Shown: positions 21,835 to 33,363 of the stretch, piece by piece
Position numbering within the stretch: the first letter of the stretch is position 1
How the letters are laid out: every line of letters begins with the position of its first letter
Origin: Byssothecium circinans
Taxonomy: Eukaryota; Ascomycota; Dothideomycetes; Pleosporales; Massarinaceae
Reading direction: 5' to 3'
Length of the DNA: 64,000 bases
Assembly: GCA_010015675.1 (NCBI GenBank)
Contig: ML976992.1
Location: 2,730 to 66,729, forward strand
Made by a program: the position numbers and the translations under genes
Notes under the pieces: generated by a model
The model's database searches: none
What the model was told of the DNA's origin: nothing
Seen by the model: only the letters and a program-made list of their open reading frames with translations

Positions 21835-23743
21835 TCACTTGACCTCAAGTCGAACAATAGCTTCACTCCCTTCAACCAACGTCCCTATACTCCTCGTACC
21901 AGGCACGATTTCCACTTCCCTCATCACACTATTCGGCTTGACCTTCTCTTCCCCTTCATCGCTCTCACTCCCCGACGTCCAATCCTCTTCATCATCAACC
22001 ACTTCCTTCGCAGCGAACATCCAATCCCCCGTTTCCCACACCAACTTACACGCCCTAGGCTTGGCTCTAAACTCCCTACACACAACTCCCAAAAGCGTAT
22101 ATGCCGTCGCACTCTTAGGCACCTCAATGTCTCTGCTCTTCCCCCCTTCCTTCTCGTAAACCTTCAACTTGATCAACCTCGCCGCCAACGAATTCGGGTT
22201 CACACCATCCGCCCTCGTCACAACAGGTTCACCGTACTCCTCACAAAGCTCTTCCCATCTCGGATGACTCTTCAAAATCTTCTCCTCCTCCGCTTTCGGC
22301 GCAAAGGATAATTCTTTTGCTATGAGGCTGAGGTAGTAGGACTCGGCGTTCAGGCGTTCTTTCGGAAGCACGGGGCTAAAGTTTAGCGTTGTTATCGAAG
22401 GGAGGCGCGCGAGGACGAGCATGTAGCCGTCCTCTGGCGTGAGCGGACGTCCGTCGAAGGAGTGTAGGGTGCTGAAGAGTGGGTTGTGCGAGATCCGCAG
22501 GGAGGTCAGGCCAGGGAAGGCATTCTGCAGGCCATCGATGAAGGACCAGGTTGTTATTTCGTTGTAGGAGAGGTCGACTTCTTTTACACTTTCGGAGAAG
22601 ATTGGCGTAGGGGAGGTAGGGGAAGAGGTGATTGTGGAGATGTTGTTTGATTTTAGGATCAGACGGCGAAGATTCGGGAGGCTCATGAGCGGTTGGAGCG
22701 AGCAGAGGGAGGTGAGAAGGTTTTCTTCTAGGCTGAGTTCTGTTATTGTGGATGTGGGTGAGTGGAAGGACGGGAGGGAGTTGTAGAGGTTCTGAGAGGC
22801 GACTAGTGCTGTGAGGCTGGGGAAGAGGTGCGTGAGGCGAGTAAGGTCGGCCCAGGGGAGGAGTGTGGATTCGAGTTTGAGGATTTTGATGTTGGCGAAG
22901 GCGCGTTGGCAGCGGGCCACTTCTGTGTCGGTCAGGGAGGTATCACGGAGTCGTGTACCGCTGTAATGAATGTCAGCTGTCGACGCGTCACAGAGCTGGG
23001 AAGAATCATGGGGCTCATACTCTACTCGGAGACCTTTCAGATTGTCGAGCTGCTCACATATTGATGCGATCTCTCTCCATTCCTCGAACAGGTTCCTGCT
23101 AAGATCAAGTTCGGTAGCCTTCGGGCAGGCGTCTTTAACATCTGTCAAACCAGCTGGCCACGCATTTCTGCCTTCTCTTGCTCTTGCAACGGGTCTCTCC
23201 ATACACAAGCCGTCGAGAATCACAATCTTCAGCTCACTTAAGGCAGCAAGCTTTTTGCGAATCTTGTCAAACCCCACTTCTTCTACCTCTTTCCCGCTAA
23301 TACGGACACTCCTTTTCTGCTTCATCTTGACCGACTCTTCACTCTGGAGCTTCTCGTGATCACCTTTCTGCGCGGCAACATGGAACACAATTTTCACATC
23401 TGGATCGTCATAGGCTTCAGAGGCATACTTTGCTTTTAGAGCCTCAACAAAGGACCGTGAAGGATCTGGTTTGCGGCTCGGTCGGATGAAAGAGGCAGAT
23501 TGTGCCTCTTTTCTGAGACCTGTTACAAAGTCGGCGACCGTACGTTGTATAACTGGGGGTTCAAAGCTTACATTCGAAATACCTGGTGCCTGCATGCTCA
23601 CCCGAATGCTTTCCGCGTGTTGGGTCATCCCATTCGACTCCCAGCCACTCGCCTTTCGTGCCCTTTACCTCACCGTGATATCTTACAGTGCATAGCTGGC
23701 CGTCAAAAGAAAGCCTCTTCCCCACGTAAATGTCAGTTGTCAT
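21835..23743 (-). CDS. Tubulin-folding cofactor E (CAP-Gly/LRR/ubiquitin-like)
   Basis: Cytosolic chaperone that works with other cofactors to assemble and release alpha/beta-tubulin dimers (yeast Pac2). Exons 23743-23572, 23519-23021 and 22960-21835 give 598 aa. Domain order is that of the family: a CAP-Gly domain (about 5-58, with KGEWLGVEWDD and GKHSGEHAGTRYFEC; the usual Asp of GKHDG is Ser here), leucine-rich repeats (about 130-420), and a C-terminal ubiquitin-like domain ending IVRLEVK. The first junction restores YFECLRKEAQSASFIRP. The second intron (22961-23020) is 60 nt, stop-free and in frame; removing it restores LRVDGTRLRDTSL, which fits LRR proteins of this family better than the read-through. 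Divergent from SF3A2, convergent with RXT2. Confidence 0.87.
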
Positions 23744-24122
23744 GTGAAGTTTGGCTTTCGTGTAAGTTGATAGCTATTAGCTGTAGAACTAAGGCCAACG
23801 CAGTAGAGTAGAAGGAGCAACGGTCTGAGCGGGGAAGACAGGTTTTCAAAATGGCTCAAACTGATTCTTTGGCTTGTATTTTGGAAATTCTTGAGGCATG
23901 GGAGGGAAGAATAACGGCGAAGCCCTTCTGTGGAAGCCCTTGAAGTGCCTGGTGCACGTGATTATGCCAAGGGAACTAATTGCTCACTAGCGCGCTGTAC
24001 CTGGCGGCGACTTCACAATTTCCAAAGACATACAAATACGCGCCTCCCAAACCCCCAATTTCATAGTCTTTTACGACTTACTGCCTATCAATACCAAACG
24101 TACAACACAGTAAAGCGCAGCG
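23744..24122. promoter_or_regulatory. Divergent promoter, tubulin cofactor E / SF3A2
   Basis: 379 bp between the two start codons. No strong TATA element is visible on either strand. Confidence 0.4.
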
Positions 24123-24880
24123 ATGGATTATCAGGTACGTGCACAATCTCTTCACTTATATAGCACATGGCTAACTTCTATCAGAACCGCGCCGGCTCCA
24201 AGTTCGGTGGAGGTGGTGTCGCCTCGTCCTCTGCAACCAATGCCGATCGTCGTGAGCGTCTCCGCAAGCTCGCGCTCGAGACGATCGATCTCGACAAGGA
24301 CCCGTACTTCTTCAAGAACCACGTCGGAAGCTTCGAATGCCGTCTTTGCTTGACAGTCCACCAGAACGACGGCTCATATCTCGCACATACCCAAGGAAGG
24401 AAGCATCAGACAAATCTTGCTCGACGTGCAGCAAAAGAGCAGAGAGAGGGTAAGAAGGACGACATCAGCCAGACAGGACTGCTTGCGGGTGTGCAGGTCA
24501 AGAAGAACGTCATCAAGATCGGACGCCCGGGCTACAGGATCACCAAAGTTCGTGACCCGGTTACACGCCAAAATGGCCTACTCTTCCAGTTCCAATTCCC
24601 CGATATCGCTACCGGAATCGTGCCGCGAGTGCGCGTCATGAGTGCATACGAGCAAAAGATTGAGGATCCGGACCCCAACTACCAGTACTTCATCGTTGCT
24701 GGTGAACCCTATGAGACGGTAGCCGTCAAGCTACAGGCTCGAGAGATTGATAGGCGCGATGAGAGCAAGTTCTGGACTTGGTTCGACGAGGATAACAAGG
24801 AATTCTGGTGCCAGCTCTTCTTCAAGACAGAGCGCGACGAACGGTTTAGCGCTGTACCTGGACTGGCACCTGGAAAATGA
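24123..24880 (+). CDS. Splicing factor 3A subunit 2 (SF3a66/Prp11)
   Basis: Subunit of the SF3a particle of U2 snRNP, needed for prespliceosome assembly in the nucleus. Two exons (24123-24134 and 24185-24880) give 235 aa, close to fungal Prp11/Sap62. Exon 1 encodes only MDYQ, and splicing gives MDYQNRAGSKFGGGGVAS, the invariant start of this family. A U1-type C2H2 zinc finger follows at about 54-83 (FECRLCLTVHQNDGSYLAHT, then GRKHQTNL). The conserved GRPGYRITKVRDP and LQAREIDRRDESKFWTWFD segments complete the domain. The tail is short, without the Pro-rich repeats of animal SF3A2. A four-codon first exon is typical of the gene in filamentous fungi. Confidence 0.92.
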
Positions 24881-27800
24881 TGCGCAGTAGCAGAGGGTAG
24901 AAAGTGCAATTTAGGCAAGACATGGAAGAGCTGGGATCAACGCTGAGATGCCTCCACGAACAGGCGGCGACGAGGTATGAGATCGGCTCAGATGCTTGAA
25001 GTGTATCTCTCTTTGAAGGGACGCAGTATGGGGCTAATTGCTTGCAGTGCGTTTCTGAAGCCGTCAAGTCGATGCCAACAGATGGGCTTCAAGGCCGATG
25101 ACTACGGTTGCCTGCGTTTTGGAACAAGTAGGTAGTATCTAAAAATGCTACGATCAAGGTTGACGATGTTAAGTTTCAGCTGCCTGATTCCCCCCTCTTT
25201 GAAGACCCCTCATCATACGATTTCTTCCCCCATAGAACATCACTCGTGCCTATTTCCACCCCACGCAAGGTGAGTCGAACACGAGGCTGTATTTCAAGGC
25301 TCTCATTGCATGGTATTCCCTTCTTAACGCACAGTACCATCTGTAGCACATTTCTTATCGCGACATCGGTTCGAGGACTTTGATTCCCATGGCGTCTAAC
25401 CCAAGATTCAGGTTGGGCTCTAAGAAGTGTCTTCAACCAGATCAGCTATCCGCCACACGATCTCCGAGCATTGCAGATATTGATGATGAGATTCGAGGCC
25501 TCCAGAAGATGCTTCTTTATCGCAAAGTGGCCTCTGGGCTTAGAAATGTCGTTCACTCCAAAGTGGATCCCCGGCTTCCCAAGAGCTAGCGTAGCCAATC
25601 AATACCTCCAAAGTACCATTGATCAGATGACGCTCTCGGAAAGTATGCTTGATAGCAACCTAGAGCATCGACGACAATCTATATCCTTCCGAATGGACCA
25701 CATGACGGTCGACAAGATCCTCCATCAAGCCTTTGATTCGCTGCACCGGCTCCACCCATCTTTTGGACTCGTTGAGACTCCGCCACACTTTCCAGGTGAA
25801 CGTTGTCCTCCCTTTGGCCTGTTTTAGACTCATCGACGTTGAGTACAGGCTTGCAGGGTGTTGGTGAGTCAGGTCCACTCAAAAAAAGAAGCGCCTCCTA
25901 CTGTCACTGCGGAAGTAACGAGCGGACCGCACCTTCCGTGCGAGACATGCAGCGTTCGGTTAGTAAGATGTTCAATTGTCTGCAACCTCATCTGAAAAAG
26001 ATGAGCCACTACAACACCACAACTCCATCCAACATCTCTTATCATAATTTCCTATCTCAGCCTGCAATACTTGCCGGCTGGTAGATCTACTGCCTCGTCT
26101 CGCTAGCTCATTCACTTCACCGCCGATGCTGTACAACCGCTACTGAATCTTGCAGGGCCTCACAATACCTGGGTCAGAAAGGTGACACAACAGCCACCAT
26201 CACTTCAATACTACTGCCAAGCACTCTTCTCCGGATAGGTAGTATGTTGAAACAAGAGCCACACACCCTCCCTCCGACTGGTTCTCGAAATCAAGCAATT
26301 CTCAGCAAACCGATAGCTTGTTTGCGGGGCTCTGCAGCTTTCGGGAGAGATAGTGGGCGCATGTTTCATTTTCTCCCAGGAAGTGTTTCCTAGAAGTGGC
26401 TCAGCCTATTCGCCCATGTGCGTTGCTTTGCCATCAGATGAGCAACTTACTCTACTATGAAGCATCCACCGGATGCTGCGCTTGGTGGTGAAAGCGATTA
26501 GCCCATAACATTCACCGTCGACCGTTTCAACTGCTTGCCAAGTGGAACCCATGCTTTGCGAAGCCATGGTGACAGATGGCACCGTGAGGCGCCAATTGCA
26601 TAACTTCGTGACGTTTGGCTGTGGATTGGCAGCTTACGACACTTCTTGGAACCTCCGCGCCTTCTCGACAGATGTTTGAGAACACCTCGCTGATGCATAA
26701 TAATGAAACATATACAACTAGTCGTTCTCCATATTGGAGAAGAGTTGATTGGTATCAGTGGGCTTTCGGAGCCTTGACTTTGGTACATCTTGGAAGAAGC
26801 TTGCAAGGAATGTGGGGAAGCCACTGTGGCTACCCTTGTGAGCCTTGGTTTAGCGCTTTGCTCGATGTTTTGTGGGTTATCACGAGGTCCCCATCCCAGT
26901 CTAGCAGAGGGCTTCTCAACCCGCCATCGACAGCTTCAGAGCCCCACACGCTCTCAGCACCGACGATGCCTTTCACCTGGTTAATTTTAACAATCAAGTT
27001 CAAGCGGATGGCGACTGTAGTAGGGGCTGGATCTGCTTCATGTTCACGGCTGCTAAAGTCGACGATCGACAGTCGACTAGCAGCATGCAGTGGCCTCTAC
27101 AAGCACAAGCTTAAGCCTGCTTGATGCCGGGACCCTGCAGAGGCTCATATGACGAGGCTACTGAGACATGAACCACGGCCGTACATCTTTCGGCGAACGC
27201 GTCCGCCGGACGGCCGGCTGCACACGAGTCGGGCTGATTGCTCGAGAGGGAAAGATTGTGTATAGTGAGTCATTGGCGGGGTATTCCGCAGGTAGGAAAT
27301 GTATATGCAACACACTTTGATCAAGTTCGGATTTCCGATTTTGGAGCGCCTATTCGGGTCAGAGCACAGGCGAGGTTCTTCAAGAGTTTGATGTAGACCG
27401 GGAGGTGCGGGCATGGCGTTTCAAGCCCCCTGCTCAGGAAGCGATGCGAGCATGGGGACGGCGGAAATCGAGCAAGGATTCTTGCTTCTTTCACCTCCCT
27501 TGTCGCGGGGTACGGGACGACTTGAACGGATCGCATCTTGCGGTCGCACCTTGTATCCAATACATGAGTGAAGCAGTCCGGGAGCCCAGGAATTCAAGGT
27601 GATGTGCTTATCCAGACGGCAGGCCGAGCTCGGAACGACGGAATGGCGACGACGGGCGTATGCATATGCATAGCCAGAGGAGCTCATAGGCTGGCGTAGG
27701 ATAGCTGAACTACTTGCACCGCCCAGAGACGACATGGGCAGGGCTAAGAAATGGATTATTGAGCATCGATTATTGGGCCTCTACATTGGCCAGCCGGCAA

Positions 27801-29445
27801 CCCGGGGATCGTCGCGGCTTTCGTTGGACGTGCTTGGGGGTTCGGTCTGGAGTGTGAAGAGACCGGGGGGTATATTGCTTGCCAGAAGTACGGAGTAATA
27901 AAACAACCTTCTGCATTCGGGTAGCAGGGGCAGGCGGTTGAGAGCTCGGCGCCTGGAATCCACTGCTTCGGCGCAGAACTGGGTGCGCGGAGGAGTCAGA
28001 CGATATGGCTCGATGGATGGAGCGAGCGGAGTGAATGCATGACCACGGCCGCTTATGCATGCCCCAATCCAGCCTGTCCTAGCACGCCTAGGTGGTAGGC
28101 CGGCATGCAGGCAGTGAGCAGTTGATTCGGCATGTCGCCTCTGCCGTGCTCAATCAGCATTAGCAGCGCGTGTGAGTGGCGGCGAGGGAGAGGCGGTCGC
28201 TGTGAGCTGCGCGTCCTGGGCCGTTTTGGTGCAAGACGAGCGACGGCAGGTTAGGCCGGCGAGCAAGCGTCATGGAGTTGCATTCTCACAGAGCGCATGA
28301 AGCGCAGTCGATATTGGAGGTTGGCGCTGCACGTAATATCATCTCCCGCTTTGCACAATACGGACGTACGTACATACGTACAGGCAGGACATGGCGTAGA
28401 TACGGTCATTACACCGCATCAGTGCATCGTTTGCTCGCTAGGCGACGCTGCCGTTAGCTGTGCATCTGCCACAGCGGGCCGCAGCTCAGAGGGTCGCTCG
28501 TACTTGTCCATGACATGCCAGGCATTGCCAGCCCATGCCAGCCCCTCTCATCCAATGTATCCATGATCCCATCCCATCTCATCTCTGTGCCCGCTGGCTT
28601 TGGCTTTGGCTCTGGCTCTGGCTTTTTTGGCTTCGGTACTCCACGCGTTCCCAGCCAGGCGCCAGCCAGGATTATTGCCGTCGTTTGGCCGCAGCACGGC
28701 CCTCGACCAGTCTCCGTAGACAGCAGAACTGCTACTCCGTCCTATTACTACCACTGCTACCACTACCTGGGCGCCATCGCCTCGCCCGCCTGCATCTCGA
28801 GCTTATCGCTCACGTGGGCGCCTTGTACTGACGCGTCGCTATTATCAAGGACCAACCCTCGTCTCTCCGATCGTGCTCACCACTGGCGCTGCTGGCACTG
28901 CTGACTCTGCTTGCTTGGGGCAGCCTCCCAGCCTTACCTCTGTCGTTGCGCCATCCATCGACGCATCCCATCGCATCCCTTCGCATCCCTTCCCGTCCAC
29001 CAGGGCGGCCCCATCTCACCAGCGAGTGCAAGTGCGATTGCTGTGCTGCTCTGCACGTCTCCACGTTGCGCACCCGCTGTTAGTGCACCTCTGCTCTACA
29101 GTACCACGGATTGCTAGTCGCAGTCCCTCCCACCTAAGCGCGCCGCCGCTGTTGGGTTGGAGCTCGCAGCAGGATCCCTCGCTCGGGCCATACGGGAACC
29201 CGCAGCTGCCACTAGGCCAAGGCAAAGGTCGGCGTCCGCCGTCGCTCACCACGGTCGATCCGCATTCGATCTCGCTCTCTGCAACCACGCACTCCGCCCA
29301 CTCATCACTGCGCATGCCCGGCCCTCGTTTGCCTCTGTCGCGCCGCAACACCACCCGCCACCGATTGGCCGCATCGTGAGCGCGACGCGACGGCAGCTGC
29401 CCGCCAGCTTGAAGGCCTCGCCTTTTGCATTTGCGACCGCCTGGA
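24881..29445. other. Long gene-poor interval before the RSC7-type gene
   Basis: 4.6 kb with no confident gene. A possible gene lies at 25389-26084 (listed separately). The frame at 26615-27124 is 169 codons but has no recognised motif. From about 27100 to 29440 the DNA is GC-rich with C/T tracts and a short alternating run of GTAC and ATAC at about 28365-28381; this probably contains the extended promoter and leader of the RSC7-type gene. No tRNA, repeat family or transposon was seen. Confidence 0.4.
25389..26084 (+). other. Possible unrecognised gene
   Basis: Protein-like frames follow one another on the plus strand. From 25389 a 66-codon frame carries IADIDDEIRGLQKMLLYRK. In the next frame a stretch with MDHMTVDKILHQAFDSLHRL ends at a possible GTGAACG donor at about 25797. 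Removing 53 nt to a TACAG acceptor continues in frame to RSASYCHCGSNERTAPSV. The first two parts do not join by an obvious intron, so the gene may be broken, or this may be chance. No family recognised. Confidence 0.22.
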
Positions 29446-31632
29446 ATGTACTCCATGCACCCTGTCCAAGCTCTAGCTCTGTCAAACGGCGGCAGCATTG
29501 GGAACGGCCTCATCATGGACCCGTCGGCCACCATCAATCCGCAGGCCCTGAATCCGCAAGGTGCGTTACATCCGCTGCGCCTATCCTAGCCAAACTAGCT
29601 GACAGAAGACATCAGACGCCCTCATCAGCCCGTCACAGAACGTCGCACAGCAATCGTCGCGCGGCATCAAACGCAGCCGCTCACCAGAAAACAGCTACGG
29701 CGACGTGCAACTGGGCGAGAACGGCCAAGGTACGTCCATGTTTACATCGCCCAAAGAGGGACGCATCTTCCAGCTAACACGGAAGGCACAGATGACGGCA
29801 AACCACGGAAACGCGGCCGGCCACCCAAGGCTCCCAAAGTCTCGTTTGCTCAGAGCCCGACCCACGCGTCTCAACCGCCGCAGACTCCTACACACACCGC
29901 GCCCGCGCCGCCAGTGCAGACACCACAGCTGCCAAACGCCCGCCTCCCTCAATCGTCCCCGCCCAAAGCATCCCCCAGCAAGGCAACGCCTACGAAGGCG
30001 ACCGTGATCAAGGCGCTGCCAACCGTAAGAGACCACACGACCGACCAGCTCAATCCCGAAGGCGACGAGTATCTTCCGCGCGAAAAAGACGATGCCGGCG
30101 AGAAAAAAGTTACGCTGACAGGCCACCCATTGGACGGACGCGAATACCGGTGTCGCACATTCTTCGTGCCCAACCGAGGGGACAAATTATTCATGCTTGC
30201 AACTGAATGCGCTCGTGTTCTAGGCTATCGCGACTCGTATCTGCTTTTCAACAAGAACAGGTCGCTCTACAAGATCATTGCGACTCAAGCAGAGAAGGAC
30301 GACTTGATCCATCAAGAAATTTTGCCATATTCATACCGCTCACGGCAAATCGCGATTGTGACCGCCCGGTCCATGTTCAGGCAGTTCGGCAGTAGACTCA
30401 TTGTCAACGGACGACGTGTGCGGGACGACTACTGGGAAAGCAAAGCCCGCAAACAGGGCTTCACGGAAGAGGACGCAGCGGGTGAGAAGAGACCAGGTGC
30501 GGCAAAAGCCAGGGAGGCCGCCGCAGCCGAGGCAAACCACGGCGGACATATTGCCTTTGCACATACTGGAGGATATACCGGCAAGCTGGACCAGGACTAC
30601 CTAGGATCGACCGTCAACCCTCTACAACCTTTTGGAGGTTTGACACCTGCCCCAGGAACGATGCCAGCCACGAATGTGGAAGCCTACGACCAGCGCACAA
30701 CGACGGACCTGCAGCCGCGAGACTACAGTGGCGTGCAGCGACCACGACATGAGATATCAGGTGCACCTTACCAAGACATGACCAGGCCGAGTCCATCGGG
30801 GGAAATTCTCAACCAGGCTGCGCAGACGGCAGAGTTCAACAAGCAGCTCGAGCAGCAGAGGAAGAACCGGAAGCAGTACCTCGACGACTACTGGGCGAGG
30901 CCTCATGAGCCTCCAGCACCCGCCGAGCGACCAGGAACCGCAGATGCAACCAACGTTCCCCAGGTATCGCAAGCAATGCAGTCGCCACGAGTAACATCGA
31001 CAAATGCCGCCATTAGCGCGGGTCAGTACAGCATGGCTGCACAGACTCCCCAAAGACAGGGCCAAGCGGGACCCCCTCAGCCATATCGACAGCAGTCTCA
31101 TCCGCAAAACCCCATGGTGCAATCGCCTATGGCCCAACAGCACACACCCATGCAGCCCAGCCAGATGCATCGACGACCGCCAAGTATGGGTATGCCCCAA
31201 GGAATGACGCCGACGGGGATGGCTCAAGGTGGTATGCTCCCAACAGTAGGCCAAAGCCCAAATCACGGCTATCCTCCACAACACATGTGGCAACAAGGTC
31301 CGCCGCAGCCATCACCGCTCTCGCAACAGCACAATATGCAGCAGTACGCTCGACCACCGCAACAGTCGCCTCATCCCCAGCAGTCACCCATGCATGCATC
31401 ACCGCAGTTGCACCACGTCCAGAGCAGCGGCTCGATGCACGGAACACCGGTACAACAATACTCCACTATGGCTGCCATGTCTGACCCGAATTATCAGCCC
31501 ATGGGTCAGAATCCCTACCAGCCCAGCCCGAGCCCTCACCAGTTCATGCAGCACCAAAGCACTGCTGCTCAGCAGCCTGGCATGCCAGGTTGGGCACCAG
31601 GCCAGACGTCTCAGCAAGGGTGGCAATACTAA
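29446..31632 (+). CDS. RSC7/Swp82-family chromatin remodelling subunit (Npl6-like)
   Basis: Nuclear subunit of an RSC/SWI-SNF-type ATP-dependent chromatin remodeller. Exons 29446-29560, 29616-29729 and 29792-31632 give 689 aa. The N-terminus has RGIKRSRSPE and an AT-hook-like GKPRKRGRPPK (about 77-90). The CRC-subunit domain follows at about 155-310, with YRCRTFFVPNRGDKLFMLAT, ARVLGYRDSYLLFNKNRSLY and RRVRDDYWESKARKQGF, diagnostic of Rsc7/Swp82. The C-terminal 370 residues are rich in Gln, Pro, Met and His, a low-complexity tail common in fungal members. Splicing restores NPQDALISP and NGQDDGKPR across the junctions. An ATG three codons downstream (29455) is an equally possible start. A 206-codon overlapping frame (29157-29777) is a shadow. 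Confidence 0.85.
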
Positions 31633-33030
31633 ACCTGCCTATGATGTCTTGAGCTAAAGTCATTTTAGTAAGGTCGACACCGAGAAAAGAAACTTCAGGC
31701 AGCCATCTAAAGATTCCTGAGGACGACATCGACTCGAGAACACATGTTTTGGGCTTTGGGGCTTCTAAGGGCCACCTGGCACAGGTGCTTGATACCAGGT
31801 ATCTGTTTCCGTAAGGAGCATCCTCTATTTCTTTCGTAATTTTTCCTCGTCCCTGCTGAATATCAATGTGCCTTCTCATCATACCCTGTACACTAAGCAC
31901 GCATCTGCACATGCTTTGGTGGTCGCTCTGTGTATTGTTCCGTATTTCTTTCCTTGCATTGCTTGGTAGTTTACTTTCCAGCCATCTCGTCGACTAGCAG
32001 CCTGCAACCTATCCACGCATTTACACAGTCCAGCAACGCTTGGCACTGTACAGTGTTACGAGACTCTTGGAATTTCCCTATAGGGCAGTTCCTTGCGTCC
32101 AACCGAGTCTCACGATATGAAGAGCCTACGACACACGCGAAACGACAGCGGCTTGAGCACGGTCACCAAACGAGAGGTCAATACATACAGCTGCTGGACA
32201 CGCTTGGGGGTAATTTTTTTGGAGCCTCGTGCTTTTATTTCCTAGCGCCAGTGTGGCGTTTCCCAAGATACCTTCGCTTTGCATGCGATGCAGTATGTCC
32301 TTCGTTTTCCGCCTTCTGCATTGTGCGGTAGTTTATTCCCTGGAGCGCTTGCATTTGCACGGATACATGGGCGCTGTCCCCTTTTTCGGTTCTTCTTCTC
32401 CATAGGATATGTGATGCATCGCAGCAGTGTGGCGGATACCTCTTTTCTTCAAACTATCCTACACAGATTGCCGTTTTTTGAGACTTATATCGTGTTTCTG
32501 GCATCATAATTCCCCCCTTTTTACTTTTCGTCGTGGCATTGTTTCTGAAGCAAACCTGATTCCCCCCTTTTTCTTTCCCATATTCTCTTCTTTCACTATC
32601 AGAGTCGTCAATTTGCATATTGGGTGTCTGGACCGGCTGGAGGAGGGCGCGGCGTCGGGCTGGGATTGGGACTGATGCCCCAAGATACATGAGAGGGTGG
32701 GAATGGAAGGACAGGCACAGCATGGACATACTTGAGTGCATGCATGAATGGAATGGGAATTCGTGGGGAATGGCATTGCAATTAAGGTTTTCTTTTTTAA
32801 CCTTAAACTCCCCTTTAAATTTAATTCTACCTTGATCGTTCTCCTGCCCTCTCCCCCACGCGTTTGTTCATTGTTCACGGCTCGCTGTTGCAGATTAGAG
32901 TTCCAGCTGCTATGCATTTTTATTTGGGGGCCGGCCAGGCCAGGCTCCAGCTACCCTACGTATGACTGCCCCAGCTCAAACCGGACCCCAGTGAAAGGGA
33001 GGGAGGGCTGCCGGTCGGGTCCTGCCGATG

Positions 33031-33081
33031 CGGGTGCGGGTGCGGGTGCGGGTGCGGGTGCGGGTGCGGGTGCGGGTGCGG
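33031..33081. repeat. Hexanucleotide tandem repeat (CGGGTG)n
   Basis: About eight perfect copies of CGGGTG in a row. Read on the plus strand in one frame they would give alternating Gly and Ala, but the surrounding frame has no protein features. The array probably varies in copy number between strains. Confidence 0.85.
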
Positions 33082-33335
33082 CTCTTAGGATGGGATGGGG
33101 TTCACACGCAGTAGTTCACGCGCGCCTCGGTGTGTCTTTCCTTCATATCGGATGGATGAGTAAGAGAGCCATGCCACACGGCAAATGCCATCCCTCTGCT
33201 CCATTCCCATTCGATTCGCTTCACCCCCCGACTTTAATTGTGTGATTGATCGCGCAGGGCGCAGGCCGTGCAGGATCGGTAGGTTCGGCAGGTTAAGGTA
33301 GGCCCCTGTGTTGGTGGCACACACTGGCATGATCT

Positions 33336-33363
33336 GGGGTTGGGGGGTTGGGGGTTAAGGGGG
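33336..33363 (+). other. G-run cluster, candidate G-quadruplex
   Basis: Four successive G runs of 4, 6, 5 and 5 bases are separated by TT, TT and TTAA. This meets the usual pattern for an intramolecular G-quadruplex with short loops. It lies in intergenic DNA about 1.7 kb past the RSC7-type stop codon. Formation in the cell is inference. Confidence 0.6.

Noticed and set aside
21745..22311. 188-codon plus-strand frame opposite tubulin cofactor E
   Set aside because: It is antisense to a well-supported LRR/ubiquitin-like exon and has shadow composition without motifs.
29157..29777. 206-codon plus-strand frame before the RSC7-type gene
   Set aside because: It overlaps exons 1 and 2 of the RSC7-type gene in another frame, is Ala/Arg/His-rich as expected from GC-rich shadow sequence, and has no motifs.
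29914..31632. First thought to be an APSES transcription factor (StuA type) because of the basic N-terminal region and Gln/Pro-rich tail
   Set aside because: The conserved block matches the Rsc7/Swp82 subunit domain, and no APSES DNA-binding domain is present.
33336..33363. Interstitial telomere repeat
   Set aside because: The runs have irregular G numbers and mostly TT spacers; the fungal TTAGGG unit is not repeated.
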